A stretch of 64,000 nt of DNA from Nocardioides okcheonensis (GTDB lineage: Bacteria > Actinomycetota > Actinomycetes > Propionibacteriales > Nocardioidaceae), in NCBI RefSeq assembly GCF_020991065.1, contig NZ_CP087710.1, positions 3,100,001 through 3,164,000 on the forward strand, read 5' to 3'. Under the pieces are notes generated by a model that saw nothing but the letters and a program-made list of their open reading frames with translations, searched no databases and was not told where the DNA came from. Of this stretch, positions 1 through 8,783 are shown in pieces. The stretch's first letter is position 1; each line of letters begins with the position of its first letter. The translations under genes and the position numbers were made by a program.

Positions 1-1062
1 GCCGGTGCCGAAGATCGCGTCGCCGCCCGGGCCACCGACCAGCCGCGCGGACCGACGGCAGTCGACGCCTGCGTCGAAGGTGCTGGAGTAGCGGGTGTCG
101 ATCCGGTCGCCGCTGCCGTGCCCGCGCACGACGGCGGAGCAGGCGGTCACCGCGAGGTCGTTGGGTCCGCGGTCGCCGTCGACGACGGCGCGGCGCGCGG
201 TGAGCGCGACGTCCTCGAAGTCCGGCACCGCCACCTCGTGGGTCGCGCGCCGGCCCACCTCGAGGACGCCGCTCTGGAGGTCGAGGTCGAGGTCCGTCCC
301 GGCCGCAGCGATCTCCAGGCGGTCGTCGCCGCCGCCGGCGGCGATGCGGCTGCCGACCGCCGGCGGGGCGCTCGTGGCGAACGAGTCGCGTCCGCCGCCG
401 AGGTCGACGTCGAGCACGCCGGAGCCGGTCCCACCGTCGACGACCGTCTCGGAGACCCAGGAGCCGACGAAGGTCAGGGTCCGGGCGCCGGTCCGGGTCA
501 GCCGGAACTGCTCGATCCCGGTCCACGTGGCGACGACCCGCCCGCCGACGCGGGCGGTGCCGGCGACGTTGTCGACCACGAGGTCGGCGGCGCCGGAGTC
601 GAGGACCAGGCCGTCGGTGCCGCCTCCTGCCTGGAGGACGTCCGGCGCGGAGGAGTCCGGCGCCACGGTGACCAGGTCGTCCGTGCCTGACCCGAGGTCG
701 CTGCCGATGAAGGTGTCCGCGCCCGTGCCCAGGTCGGCTGCGACCGCGTCGGTCGAGGAGGTGCCGTCCACGACGTCGTCGCCCGCGCCCGCGTCCACGG
801 CCACGGGAGTGGCGGGGAAACCGGTCTCGAAGGAGACGCACACCAGGTCGTCGCCGCCCAGCGCGTCCACCGACATGGCGCCGTCGGTGACGATCACGTC
901 TGGGCCCTCGGTGCCGGTGACCCGCCCGCCCGGCTCACCGGTGATCGTGACCGGCGCGCCCTGGCAGGTCCCGGCAGCCGCGGCCGCGTGGGAGGTGGGG
1001 GTGAGCAGGGCGAGGCCGAGCAGGGTGGCCCCGGCCAGGGCGGTGGTCGTCGTACTCGTCAC
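1..1062 (-). CDS. Secreted RTX-like repeat protein, paralogue 1 (3' end beyond window)
   Basis: The visible 354 codons start at a GTG whose first bases overlap the TGA of the upstream paralogue (GTGA), which suggests translational coupling. The N terminus is a Sec signal peptide: short basic stretch, hydrophobic core LAGATLLGLALLTP, then small residues. It is followed by the block shared by all four paralogues (TCQG..VTITG....VTGTEGPDVIV) and by Gly/Asp-rich repeats resembling degenerate haemolysin-type calcium-binding nonapeptides (for example GGGDDRLEI, GGPGGDAIFGTG). An extracellular calcium-binding or structural role is inferred; I see no catalytic domain. The C terminus lies beyond position 1. 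Confidence 0.8.
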   Translation of the reverse strand, partial: MTSTTTTALAGATLLGLALLTPTSHAAAAAGTCQGAPVTITGEPGGRVTGTEGPDVIVTDGAMSVDALGGDDLVCVSFETGFPATPVAVDAGAGDDVVDGTSSTDAVAADLGTGADTFIGSDLGSGTDDLVTVAPDSSAPDVLQAGGGTDGLVLDSGAADLVVDNVAGTARVGGRVVATWTGIEQFRLTRTGARTLTFVGSWVSETVVDGGTGSGVLDVDLGGGRDSFATSAPPAVGSRIAAGGGDDRLEIAAAGTDLDLDLQSGVLEVGRRATHEVAVPDFEDVALTARRAVVDGDRGPNDLAVTACSAVVRGHGSGDRIDTRYSSTFDAGVDCRRSARLVGGPGGDAIFGTG

Positions 1063-2000
1063 CGCTCGCACCCGGTCCGGCGCTCCGCGTCACACCGGTC
1101 GCGGCCCGGGCCGCCGTCGGCGGTGTCGGTCCCGGCGTAGCCGCGCAGGTCGTCCTTGCCGGCCCCTCCGCGCAGCACGTCGTCCTGCTTGGTCCCCTGG
1201 ATCGTGTCGTTGCCGGGGCCGCCGTCGCCGACCATCCGGCGGTCGCGGCACTCCCGCCTCGGCGTCGCCTTGTCGCCCAGGGCGACGAGCTCGTCGTTGC
1301 CGCCGAGGCCCTTCAGCACGGCGGTCCCGCAGGCGGCCGAGCCGAGCCGGTCGAAGCCCGGGGTGCCGGACAGCGCCACCCGCTGGGCGACGCCGAACAG
1401 CATGCGGGGCGACACCTCGAAGGTGGTGACCACCCGTCCGTCGATCCGGACCGTGCCGGCTCGGCCGTCGATGGCCAGCTTCCGCCCGGGCGCGATGACC
1501 TTGATCCAGCCCTCACGCCGCGACATCGTCGCGGTCCCGACCACCGACGGCAGGCGCTCGCCGCGGGCGATCGAGTAGTCCACGAAGTCGTCCCCGGCGT
1601 CGGCGACCACCGTGTCGTCGAAGCTGGCGTCGACCCGGTCCTCACCGCCGCCGCCGACGAAGGAGTCGCGTCCGGGGCCGAGGTCGGTGAAGGAGTTGTT
1701 GAGCTCGCCCTCCGACACCACCGAGTCGTCGCCCGGCCCGGCATCGACCTCGACCACGAGTCCGCCCACGATGGGGCGCAGGCAGATCAGGTCGTCGCCG
1801 TCGCCGGCGTCGACGGTGTAGTCGCCGTACGACACGATCACGTCGTCACCCGGCGTGCCGACCAGCCGCCCGTCGGGCGTGCCGACGATGGTTGCGACCT
1901 GGCCCTGGCACATCTCGTCGGCGGCGCTCGCCCCCGTGGTCGGGACCAGCAGCCCCAGGCCCAGGAGGGCGGTTGCCCCCAGCATCGTCGTACGCCTCAT
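1059..2000 (-). CDS. Secreted RTX-like repeat protein, paralogue 2
   Basis: About 313 aa. I chose the ATG that overlaps the upstream paralogue's stop as ATGA; a GTG nine bases further upstream is possible. A signal peptide (MRRTTMLGATALLGLGLL...ASA) precedes the family block MCQGQVATIVGTPDGRLVGTPG. The body has repeated GPGDDSV/GAGKDDLRG motifs, clearest near the C terminus (GGPGNDTI, GGAGKDDLRG, GGPGRDRC). It ends in the family's paired-cysteine tail GRDRCDAERRTGCER. No enzymatic domain is visible. The tail and the Sec signal differ from classical type I-secreted RTX proteins, which have an uncleaved C-terminal signal. Confidence 0.82.
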   Translation of the reverse strand: MRRTTMLGATALLGLGLLVPTTGASAADEMCQGQVATIVGTPDGRLVGTPGDDVIVSYGDYTVDAGDGDDLICLRPIVGGLVVEVDAGPGDDSVVSEGELNNSFTDLGPGRDSFVGGGGEDRVDASFDDTVVADAGDDFVDYSIARGERLPSVVGTATMSRREGWIKVIAPGRKLAIDGRAGTVRIDGRVVTTFEVSPRMLFGVAQRVALSGTPGFDRLGSAACGTAVLKGLGGNDELVALGDKATPRRECRDRRMVGDGGPGNDTIQGTKQDDVLRGGAGKDDLRGYAGTDTADGGPGRDRCDAERRTGCER

Positions 2001-3475
2001 CGCTCGCACCGTGCCTTGCGCTCGGCGACGCAGCGGTCACGGCCACGGCTGCCGTCGACCCGGTCGCGACCGGGCCCGCCGATCAGGACGTCGTCGGCCG
2101 CGCGGCCGTTGAGCACGTCGTTGCCGGAGCCACCGCTGACCCGGTCGCGGCCCTCGCCGCCGTCGACCCGGTCGTTGCCCCGGCTGCCGCGGATCCGGTC
2201 GTCGCCGTTGCGCCCCTCGACGGTGTCGTGGCCGCGCCCGCCGATCAGCAGGTCGTCACTGCCCGAGCCGCGCAGGGTGTCGCGCCCGTCGCCGCCGTTC
2301 ATCGACACGTCACCGTCGCAGCGGAACTCGTAGGCCTCGAAGACGTAGTCGTACTGCCACCGCAGCGAGTCGTCGCCCAGGCCGCCCCGGAGCGTGGCGG
2401 AGCAGCCGGTCCACATGAGCTCGTTGTCACCGTCGTCGCCGTCCATGACCACCTCGGGGGCCATCAGGAAGGCGTCCTCGAGCCCGACGGCCACCGCGTC
2501 GACCCCGCCGACGCCGAACCGCTGGGTCGCCAGGTCGAGCGACAGCCGGCCGGCGTCCGTGGCGGCGACCAGCTCGTCCTCGCCGGTGCCCGCATCGATC
2601 CGGCTGCCCGGTGCGATCGCCGTGGCCGGCTCGACGGTGAGGACGTCGTCGCCGTCGCCGGTCGCGACGTCGAGCGTCGGCGCCCCGCCGGTCGGCCGCA
2701 CGGTCACCCGGTCGGGTCCGTCGGTGCCACGGACGGAGACGTTGCCCGTCCCGACCTCGAGCGACGCGCTCTCGTAGCCGCTGAAGCGGGCCGTGCCGAG
2801 CGAGGTGGTGAGCGTGCCGGCCGCCAGGTCGACGCCGAGGTCGCCGGTCCCTCCGAGCAGGTTGAGGCCGTCGTAGCCGGTCCCGCCGTCGAGGACGGCG
2901 TCGGGAGCGACGGCGGACCCGGCGAGGATGAGGTCGTCCTCCCCGGTGCCGAGGGTGACGGCATCGCTGTTGGGCACGCCGGCGGCGCCGGTCCAGACGG
3001 TGTCGCGGGCGTCGCCCGTGTCGATGGTGTCCTTCTCCGCGTCGGCTCCCGGGGCGCTGCCGCCTCCGGGGAGGGCCACCTGCTCGCCTGCGAACACCAC
3101 GTCGTAGGCACGGCCGCCGACGAAGGTGTCGGACCCGGCCCCGAGCACCGTGGTCGCGTAGTAGCCCGGCGCCAGGGCTGTCGAGTCCACGGTGTCGGCC
3201 CCCGCGCCGGCGTCCACGTTGATGAAGTCGGTCCCGGTGGACGGCGTGCCGCTGAGGCAGATCAGGTCGTCGCCGCCCAGCGCGACGACGGTGCGGGCCG
3301 CTGCGGTGACGATCACGTCGCGGCCCTCGGTGCCGGTGAGGGTGGGCCCTGTGCCCACGATCGTCGCGGCCTCGCCGCGGCAGGTCTCGCCGGCCGCGGT
3401 GGCGCCGGTGGCGGGGACGGCGGCGAGGGCCAGGCCGAGCAGGCCGGCGGCGGTCAGGGACGTCGTACGACGCAT
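1997..3475 (-). CDS. Secreted RTX-like calcium-binding repeat protein, paralogue 3
   Basis: 492 aa and the largest of the array. The ATG is preceded by GGGAGA at good spacing. Signal peptide MRRTTSLTAAGLLGLALAAVPATGATA, then the shared block ETCRGEAATIVG. The middle (about residues 60-390) is a beta-rich series of degenerate Gly-Asp repeats. The last 100 residues carry near-canonical RTX nonapeptides GGxGxDxxx (GGDGRDTLRG, GGRGHDTVEG, GGEGRDRVSG, GGSGNDVLNG, GGPGRDRVDG), which in known proteins form calcium-loaded parallel beta-rolls. The paired-cysteine tail GRDRCVAERKARCER ends the protein. It appears to be first in a three-gene overlapping operon. Confidence 0.87.
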   Translation of the reverse strand: MRRTTSLTAAGLLGLALAAVPATGATAAGETCRGEAATIVGTGPTLTGTEGRDVIVTAAARTVVALGGDDLICLSGTPSTGTDFINVDAGAGADTVDSTALAPGYYATTVLGAGSDTFVGGRAYDVVFAGEQVALPGGGSAPGADAEKDTIDTGDARDTVWTGAAGVPNSDAVTLGTGEDDLILAGSAVAPDAVLDGGTGYDGLNLLGGTGDLGVDLAAGTLTTSLGTARFSGYESASLEVGTGNVSVRGTDGPDRVTVRPTGGAPTLDVATGDGDDVLTVEPATAIAPGSRIDAGTGEDELVAATDAGRLSLDLATQRFGVGGVDAVAVGLEDAFLMAPEVVMDGDDGDNELMWTGCSATLRGGLGDDSLRWQYDYVFEAYEFRCDGDVSMNGGDGRDTLRGSGSDDLLIGGRGHDTVEGRNGDDRIRGSRGNDRVDGGEGRDRVSGGSGNDVLNGRAADDVLIGGPGRDRVDGSRGRDRCVAERKARCER

Positions 3476-3554
3476 GGTCTCTCCCGAGCTAGGTGGGTGC
3501 GTGTGATGGTGGGACGCACGCCGGCCCGATCTGGTTGTGACGGGAGGCCAGGGC

Positions 3555-4403
3555 TCAGCGGAAGTCGATCAGCAGCATGTCGGTGTCGGTGCCGTCGCTC
3601 ACGACAGGGCCCTCGGGCTCGGGGTCGTCGCCGGCGTGGCCGGGGCCGTCGCGGTCGATCACCACCGCGCGGTAGCAGCGGGTCCGGTAGGGGACGCGCA
3701 TGCCGTCCATGCCGCGGCCGTAGTCGTCGTAGAAGGCCAGCACCTCGACGAGGTGGTCCTCGCGGGCCTGCTCGTCCATCACCGCGAAGCTCGACCGGGA
3801 GCGTGCCATGTCGAGGATCGACTCGCGGTCGATCTCCTGCCAGTGCTTGAACGACTGCTCCTCCACGAAGCCGAACAGGTCGCTGTGCACGAGGTGCTCG
3901 GAGGAGGAGGTGTCGAGGTCCTGTCGGCCGAGGATGTCGCCCATCCGGCGCACCCACGGGATCCGCTCGTCGCGGCTGTTCCAGACCAGGGCGACATGGC
4001 CCCCGGGCTTGAGGACCCGAGCGATCTCCGGCAGGGCACGCTCGGGGTCGAACCAGTGGAAGGCCTGCGCGACCACGACGACGTCGACGGACCGGTCGTT
4101 GGCCGGGATCTCCTCGGCGGTCGCGGGCTTGGCGCTGACCTCCGGCACCCGCTCGCGCAGGACGGCCAGCATCTCCTCGTCGGGCTCGGTGGCGAAGACC
4201 GCGTGCCCCTGGTCGACCAGCTCGCGCGTGAGCTTGCCGGTGCCGGCGGCCAGCTCGAGGACGACCTTCGCCTCGCCGCCGACCAGCCAGGCGGCCGCCT
4301 CGGCGGGGTACGTCGGCCGGCCCCGGTCGTACGCCTCGGCGACGGGGCCGAAGGACCGGGCGTGGTCGACGGTGGCGGGGCTCTCGGGCTGCTGGTCGCT
4401 CAT
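3555..4403 (-). CDS. Class I SAM-dependent methyltransferase
   Basis: About 282 aa, read from MSDQQPESP; a GTG nine bases upstream is an alternative. The Rossmann fold is recognisable: motif I VVLELAAGTGKLTREL (about residues 45-60), acidic ATEPDEEML, motif FHWF...ARVLKPGGHVALVWNS. This is the Methyltransf_11 type found in UbiE/COQ5-like small-molecule methyltransferases. The substrate cannot be inferred. It sits on the same strand between paralogues 3 and 4 of the secreted repeat family, 80 bp upstream of paralogue 3, so it may share transcripts with them without any obvious functional link. Confidence 0.88.
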   Translation of the reverse strand: MSDQQPESPATVDHARSFGPVAEAYDRGRPTYPAEAAAWLVGGEAKVVLELAAGTGKLTRELVDQGHAVFATEPDEEMLAVLRERVPEVSAKPATAEEIPANDRSVDVVVVAQAFHWFDPERALPEIARVLKPGGHVALVWNSRDERIPWVRRMGDILGRQDLDTSSSEHLVHSDLFGFVEEQSFKHWQEIDRESILDMARSRSSFAVMDEQAREDHLVEVLAFYDDYGRGMDGMRVPYRTRCYRAVVIDRDGPGHAGDDPEPEGPVVSDGTDTDMLLIDFR

Positions 4404-4455
4404 CGTGCTCACCGTATCCCGCGCCCCCGCGGACCTCCCGGCACCGCCCGAGCGG

Positions 4456-5781
4456 TCAGCGGCGCACCTCGCAGCGGCGCATCTTCTCCGCGCTGCAGGT
4501 GTCGCGGCCCGAGCGACCGTTGGCCACGTCACGTCCGGGACCGCCGATCAGCACGTCCCTGCCGGCGTCGCCGGACAGCCGGTCGTCGCCCGGGCCACCC
4601 TCGAAGCGGGTCCGCACGGAGCGGCACTCGAAGTACGCGTCCGAGACGAGGGTCAGCGGCGAGACGACGTCGTCGCCGGCGAGCGCCCGGACGGTGGCGC
4701 TGCACCCCCACGCCCGGATGTCGTTGTCGCCCCGGGTGCCCCGGACGTCGATGCGTCCCGCGACGACCTCGGCGTCCTCGAAGCCGGAGGCGCGGACCGG
4801 CACCCGCTGGCCCGGCTTCCCCGCCACCAGGCGCCCGCGTCCGAGGTCGAGGTCGACGTCGCGGTGCACCATGACGACGCCGATGCCGTCGCGACCCGCA
4901 CCTCCGGCGAGGACGGTGCCGCGGCGCGCGAGCCGGTCGCCCCGGAGCACGACCCTGTCCTCGCCCCCGCCGAGGCGTACGTCGAGGCGCGGGTCGGAGC
5001 CGAGGTCCACGTCGAGCGACTCGTCGCGGCCGCTCCCGCGGAAGGTGAGGCGGCGCGGGCCCTCGCGGTCGACGACCGTGAAGTCGGCGAAGCCGCTGAT
5101 CGACGTGGTGCCGGCCTCGGTGGCCCAGGTGCCGGCGACGGTGTCGACGGACGCCCTCCGCGCGCCCTCGGTCTCCAGCACCAGCTCGCTGCCGCCGCTC
5201 CCGTCGAAGGAGCCCCCGGCGTCGGGCAGGCCGTGCAGCTCGAGCGTGCTGGCGCTGCCGCCGCGCCCCGGCTCACCGCCGGGCACCCGCACCTGGTCCC
5301 CGTTGGGCTGGCCGGGCTGGCCGCTGACCACGTAGTCGCCGTACTCCGGGTTGGCCGGTCCGCTGTCGATGACGTCGCGGTCGAGGTCGTCGAGCACGCG
5401 GCTCACCTTGCCGCCGGCGTAGACGACGTCGGAGGACGCCGACCCGGTGAAGCGGTCGCTGCCCGGCCCGAGCTTGACGGTCGAGAAGGCGTCGGCGGCC
5501 AGCGTCGAGACGACCACGTCGTCGCCCGCCGCGGTGTCGACGTACGGGTTGCTGCTGCCGGTGACGCAGACGACGTCGTCGCCGCCGAGCGTCCGGGTCT
5601 GCGAGGCGCCGTTGGTCACGACGACGTCGGCGCCCTCGGTGCCGGTCAGCGGCTGGCCCTCCGTGCCCACGACGGTGGCGGGCAGGCCCTGGCAGGTCTC
5701 GCCCGCAGCCTGCGCGGAGGAGGGCGCCAGCAGCGCGAGCCCGAGCAGGGCGGCGACGGACAGGGTGGTGGTGCGGAGCAT
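4456..5781 (-). CDS. Secreted RTX-like repeat protein, paralogue 4
   Basis: 441 aa from an ATG preceded by GGGGGAACC. It has the same plan as the downstream array: signal peptide MLRTTTLSVAALLGLALLAPSSAQA, the block ETCQGLPATVVG then PLTGTEGADVVVT, a Gly/Asp-rich central region (GAGRDGIGV, GGGEDRVVL), C-terminal repeats GGPGDDRLSG and GGPGRDVANG, and the tail GRDTCSAEKMRRCEVRR. It is separated from the other three paralogues by a methyltransferase gene. A secreted calcium-binding or cell-surface role is inferred from the repeats alone. Confidence 0.85.
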   Translation of the reverse strand: MLRTTTLSVAALLGLALLAPSSAQAAGETCQGLPATVVGTEGQPLTGTEGADVVVTNGASQTRTLGGDDVVCVTGSSNPYVDTAAGDDVVVSTLAADAFSTVKLGPGSDRFTGSASSDVVYAGGKVSRVLDDLDRDVIDSGPANPEYGDYVVSGQPGQPNGDQVRVPGGEPGRGGSASTLELHGLPDAGGSFDGSGGSELVLETEGARRASVDTVAGTWATEAGTTSISGFADFTVVDREGPRRLTFRGSGRDESLDVDLGSDPRLDVRLGGGEDRVVLRGDRLARRGTVLAGGAGRDGIGVVMVHRDVDLDLGRGRLVAGKPGQRVPVRASGFEDAEVVAGRIDVRGTRGDNDIRAWGCSATVRALAGDDVVSPLTLVSDAYFECRSVRTRFEGGPGDDRLSGDAGRDVLIGGPGRDVANGRSGRDTCSAEKMRRCEVRR

Positions 5782-5863
5782 GGTTCCCCCGAGGGTCGAC
5801 GGCGACGTACGTGGAGGGGACGCAGCGGACGACCGGGAAGTTGCCGCGACTACCGTCCTCCCC

Positions 5864-6583
5864 ATGATCGACCCGCTCGCCTGGCTCACCGACCTCGAGG
5901 GAGTGCCGTCGGCCTACGCCGGCACCCGCGACGGGATCGACGTGATGCTGCGCGACCGCGGGCTGCGGCGCACCTCGCCCGAGATGACGGGCGAGTCGCT
6001 GCTGCGCGGCGCCCACGCGAGCGCCGTGCTGGAGGGATCGACCTCGTCGCTCGAGGAGGTGCGGGCCGGCACCGGCGACGCGATCGCCGCGGACGCGGTC
6101 CGGCTCTCGGCCTCGATGCTCGCGCTGGCGCCGCTGCTCAAGACCGCGCCGCTGCAGGCGATCGCCCGGCTGCACGCCGTCGCGGGGGGAGCCTCGCTCC
6201 CCCCGGACGAGCTCGGCCGTCCGCGTGACGCGGCGTCGGCCGACCGGCTCCGGGGCGTCGCGGAGCTGTTGCTGTCGGGGACGTCCGCGCCCGCGCTCCT
6301 CGTCGCCGCGGTCGCGCACGCCGACGTCGCGACCGCCGCGCCGTTCGCGTCCCACAACGGCATCGTGGCCCGCGCGCTGGAGCGGCTGGTGCTGGTGTCG
6401 CGCGGCGTCGACCCGAAGTCGCTGGTGGTGCCGGAGGCCGGGCACCTGGCGCACCGGGCGGCGTACGAGTCGAACCTGCGGGCCTACCGCGACGGCGGCC
6501 CGTCGGGCGTCCACGCCTGGGCCCTCTACGGAGCCGAGGCGTTCGCCGCGGGCGCCGAGGCCTCACCGCTGCGGACGGGCTGA
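5864..6583 (+). CDS. Degenerate Fic-fold protein (probable pseudoenzyme)
   Basis: 239 aa. I read residues 152-170 (H..V....PF...NG...R) as a Fic core aligned to class II HxxFxxIHPFxDGNGRxGR. P160, F161, N165, G166 and the final R170 are kept. The catalytic His is Ala159, the Asp/Glu is Ser163, the next Gly is His164 and the first Arg is Ile167. Residues 53-58, SAVLEG, match the class II inhibitory motif (S/T)xxxE(G/N). In functional Fic enzymes this fold transfers AMP or a related group to target hydroxyls; that chemistry should be lost here. The gene converges on the SerB-like HAD gene next to the Tad locus. Such proteins are often labelled oxidoreductase, for which I see no support. Confidence 0.6.
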   Translation: MIDPLAWLTDLEGVPSAYAGTRDGIDVMLRDRGLRRTSPEMTGESLLRGAHASAVLEGSTSSLEEVRAGTGDAIAADAVRLSASMLALAPLLKTAPLQAIARLHAVAGGASLPPDELGRPRDAASADRLRGVAELLLSGTSAPALLVAAVAHADVATAAPFASHNGIVARALERLVLVSRGVDPKSLVVPEAGHLAHRAAYESNLRAYRDGGPSGVHAWALYGAEAFAAGAEASPLRTG

Positions 6584-6603
6584 TCCGGGGTCCGGGCATG
6601 CGA

Positions 6604-6634
6604 GCGGCACCCGTTCACGTGGACCGGGTGCCGC
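6604..6634 (+). terminator. Hairpin terminator after the Fic-like gene
   Basis: A perfect 10-bp stem (GCGGCACCCG / CGGGTGCCGC) with an 11-nt loop lies 20 bp after the Fic-like stop codon. There is no T tract, which is common in high-GC actinobacteria. The 200 bp that follow, up to the convergent HAD gene, are lower in G+C (about 62%) than their surroundings and hold no gene I can support. Confidence 0.55.
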
Positions 6635-6841
6635 CGCTGACACGTGACGCCGTGGCTACCAAGCGTGCTCTTCTCAATCGCTGCCTCGGGCAGTTCCCGA
6701 ATGGCCAGCACCCCATCGGATGGGTGGATCGCCGCGTGGGTACCCGGTACACGTGCTGCTCTGTGGAGTTCGTGCTTCCTTTGTAGTCCGGCGCCCGGGC
6801 ACCTTCAAGGGTTGACTTTGGCCGGCGCCGGTGGGTGCCGC

Positions 6842-7639
6842 TCAGGCGTCGTGCGACCGCTTGCGGCGGTTCGCCCAGGCCACGCCGCCGGCCGCGACGG
6901 CCCCGCCGACGGCGAGCGCGGCCAGCGTCGGGCGCGCCGGCGGCACCGGGATCCGGCGGCGCAGCGCGACCGGCCGGACGAAGCTCAGCACCGGCCAGCC
7001 CTTGGTGGCGGCCACCTTGCGCAGCTCCTTGTCGGGGTTGACCGCGAACGGGTGCCCGACGACCTCCAGCATGTGCACGTCGGTGATGGAGTCGCTGTAG
7101 GCGTAGCACGCGGAGAGGTCGTAGCCGACGCTCGCCGCGAGCTGCTCGATCGCCCGCGCCTTCTCCTCGGCGTAGGCGTAGTAGTCGATGTTGCCGGTGT
7201 AGCGGCCGTCGGCGATCTCCATCCGGGTCGCCACCACCCGGTCGGCGCCGAGCAGCTCGCCGATCGGCTCGACGACCTCGGACCCGCTCGCGGACACGAT
7301 GACGATGTCGCGCCCGGCCGCGCGGTGCTCCTCGAAGAGGGTGACGGCCTCGTCGTAGACCAGCGGCTCGACGATCGTGCTCAGGGTCTCGTGCACGATG
7401 TCGCGGACGGTGGCGACGTCCCAGCCGGCGCACAGCTGCGACATGAACTCGCGCATCTTGTCCATCTGGTCGTGGTCGGCGCCGCCGGTGAAGAAGACGA
7501 GCTGGGCGTACGCCGAGCGCAGCATCGCGCGCCGTGAGATCAGCCCGCCCGCCTGGAACTCGCGGCTGAAGGCCAGCGTGCTCGACTTGGCGATGATCGT
7601 CTTGTCGAGGTCGAAGAAGGCCGCGGTGGGGCGGGTCAT
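6842..7639 (-). CDS. HAD-IB family phosphatase (SerB-like)
   Basis: 265 aa from MTRPTAAFFDLDKTI. HAD motif I is FFDLDKTI (residues 8-15), motif II is the VSAS segment (IVIVSASGSEVV), and motif IV is AYSDSITDVHML. The family hydrolyses phosphomonoesters such as phosphoserine or lysophosphatidate-type substrates; the substrate here is unknown. The C terminus adds a hydrophobic helix (LAALAVGGAVAAGGVAWA) followed by basic residues, so the enzyme is probably membrane-tethered. It is divergent from tadZ, as Rv3661 is from Rv3660c in Mycobacterium tuberculosis. Confidence 0.9.
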   Translation of the reverse strand: MTRPTAAFFDLDKTIIAKSSTLAFSREFQAGGLISRRAMLRSAYAQLVFFTGGADHDQMDKMREFMSQLCAGWDVATVRDIVHETLSTIVEPLVYDEAVTLFEEHRAAGRDIVIVSASGSEVVEPIGELLGADRVVATRMEIADGRYTGNIDYYAYAEEKARAIEQLAASVGYDLSACYAYSDSITDVHMLEVVGHPFAVNPDKELRKVAATKGWPVLSFVRPVALRRRIPVPPARPTLAALAVGGAVAAGGVAWANRRKRSHDA

Positions 7640-7773
7640 ACGGCCATCGTAGGGGGCCTGCCGTGCGGGAATCCGGCCATCAGGCATCCACAGGTGCCGC
7701 CCCGGAGGCGTCGTCCACAGCCCGCGGGCCTGGCCGCTGCCGGCCGTCGGTGGACCGGTCGACCCTCGTCGTC

Positions 7774-8783
7774 ATGTCCGTCCTCGTGATCACCTCCTCC
7801 ACCGCCGTCCACGACACCGTCGTCCCGCTCTGCGCCGCCGCCGGCGTCGCCGCCCGGTCCTGCCACGACCCGGTGCTGGCCCTCACGTCCTGGTCGGACG
7901 CCGCGCTGGTGCTCGTCGGCGCCGACCTGGCCGGCGACCTGGCCGAGCTCGCGCCGGCGCGTCGCGAGGGGGTGCACGTCGTCGGCAGCCCGCCGGGCGA
8001 CGCGGCCTTCCGCGCGGCCGTCCGGCTGGGCGCCGCGTCGGTGGTCGACCTCGAGCGCGAGCAGCACTGGCTCGCCGACCTGGTGGCCGACGTCGGCGAG
8101 CGTGCCTCGCCGGGCCGGGTCGTCGGGGTGGTCGGCGGCGTCGGCGGGTGCGGCAGCACCACCCTGGCCTGCGCGCTCGCCCAGTGGTGGGCCGACCGCG
8201 CGCCCACCCTGCTGGTCGACACGGACCCGCTCGGGCCGGGCCTCGACCGGCTGGTCGGCATCGAGGACGAGGCGGGCGTGCGCTGGGAGGGACTGGCCGA
8301 GACCTCGGGCCGGCTCGGGGCGCGCGAGCTGCGCGAGGGCGTGCCGCGACGACGCGGGCTCGGGGTGCTGACCTGGTCCGGCCTCCGGCGCCACCTCGAC
8401 GTGCCCACCGTGCGACGGGTGCTGCCGTCGGCCACCCGCGGCCACGACCTCGTCGTGCTCGACCTGGCCCGGCAGTCGACGTCGCTGGGCGAGCTGGCGG
8501 ACCGGTGCGACGAGCTCCTCGTCGTCACCCCGGCGACCGTGCCCGCGGTGGCGGCCACCGCACGCCTCGTCGCCGGCCTGGGTCGCGAGGGCAGGGCCGG
8601 GCTCGTCGTGCGCCCGGTGGGTTGTCCGACGCGGCCGCCGAGCGGGTCACCGGGCTGCCGGTCGTCGCCGCGCTCGCCGACCAGCGCGGCCTCGCCGAGG
8701 CGGTCGACCGGGGAGCGGGCCCGCTGGCCAGGCGGGGACCGCTCGCCCGCGCCGCCCGCGACCTGCTGGGGAGCGCCGCATGA
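7774..8783 (+). pseudogene. tadZ: TadZ/CpaE-like ATPase (septum-site Ssd family), frameshifted
   Basis: About 337 aa if one base is restored. The N terminus is a receiver-like atypical domain (about 1-110). It is followed by a ParA/MinD-type ATPase with a deviant P-loop, GGVGGCGSTTLA (about 118-130, no P-loop Lys), and a LLVDTDPLGPGLDRL switch region. Reading is open to GLVVRPVG, then homology resumes one frame back (LSDAAAERVTGLPVVAALAD... to DLLGSAA). The shift lies in a short G run near 8619-8621 and fits loss of one G. The stop overlaps the tadA ATG as ATGA. In Tad systems this protein positions the pilus machine; Rv3660c (Ssd) has been linked to septum regulation. Confidence 0.75.

Noticed and set aside
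1..5781. RTX repeat genes as a type I-secreted toxin locus
   Set aside because: They have Sec signal peptides, no toxin or acyltransferase domain, and no HlyB/HlyD-type transporter nearby.
7640..7773. 6C small RNA expected beside the Rv3660c/Rv3661-type pair
   Set aside because: I recall such an RNA at this locus in mycobacteria, but no paired C-rich loops (CCCCCC) are present here or after the HAD gene.
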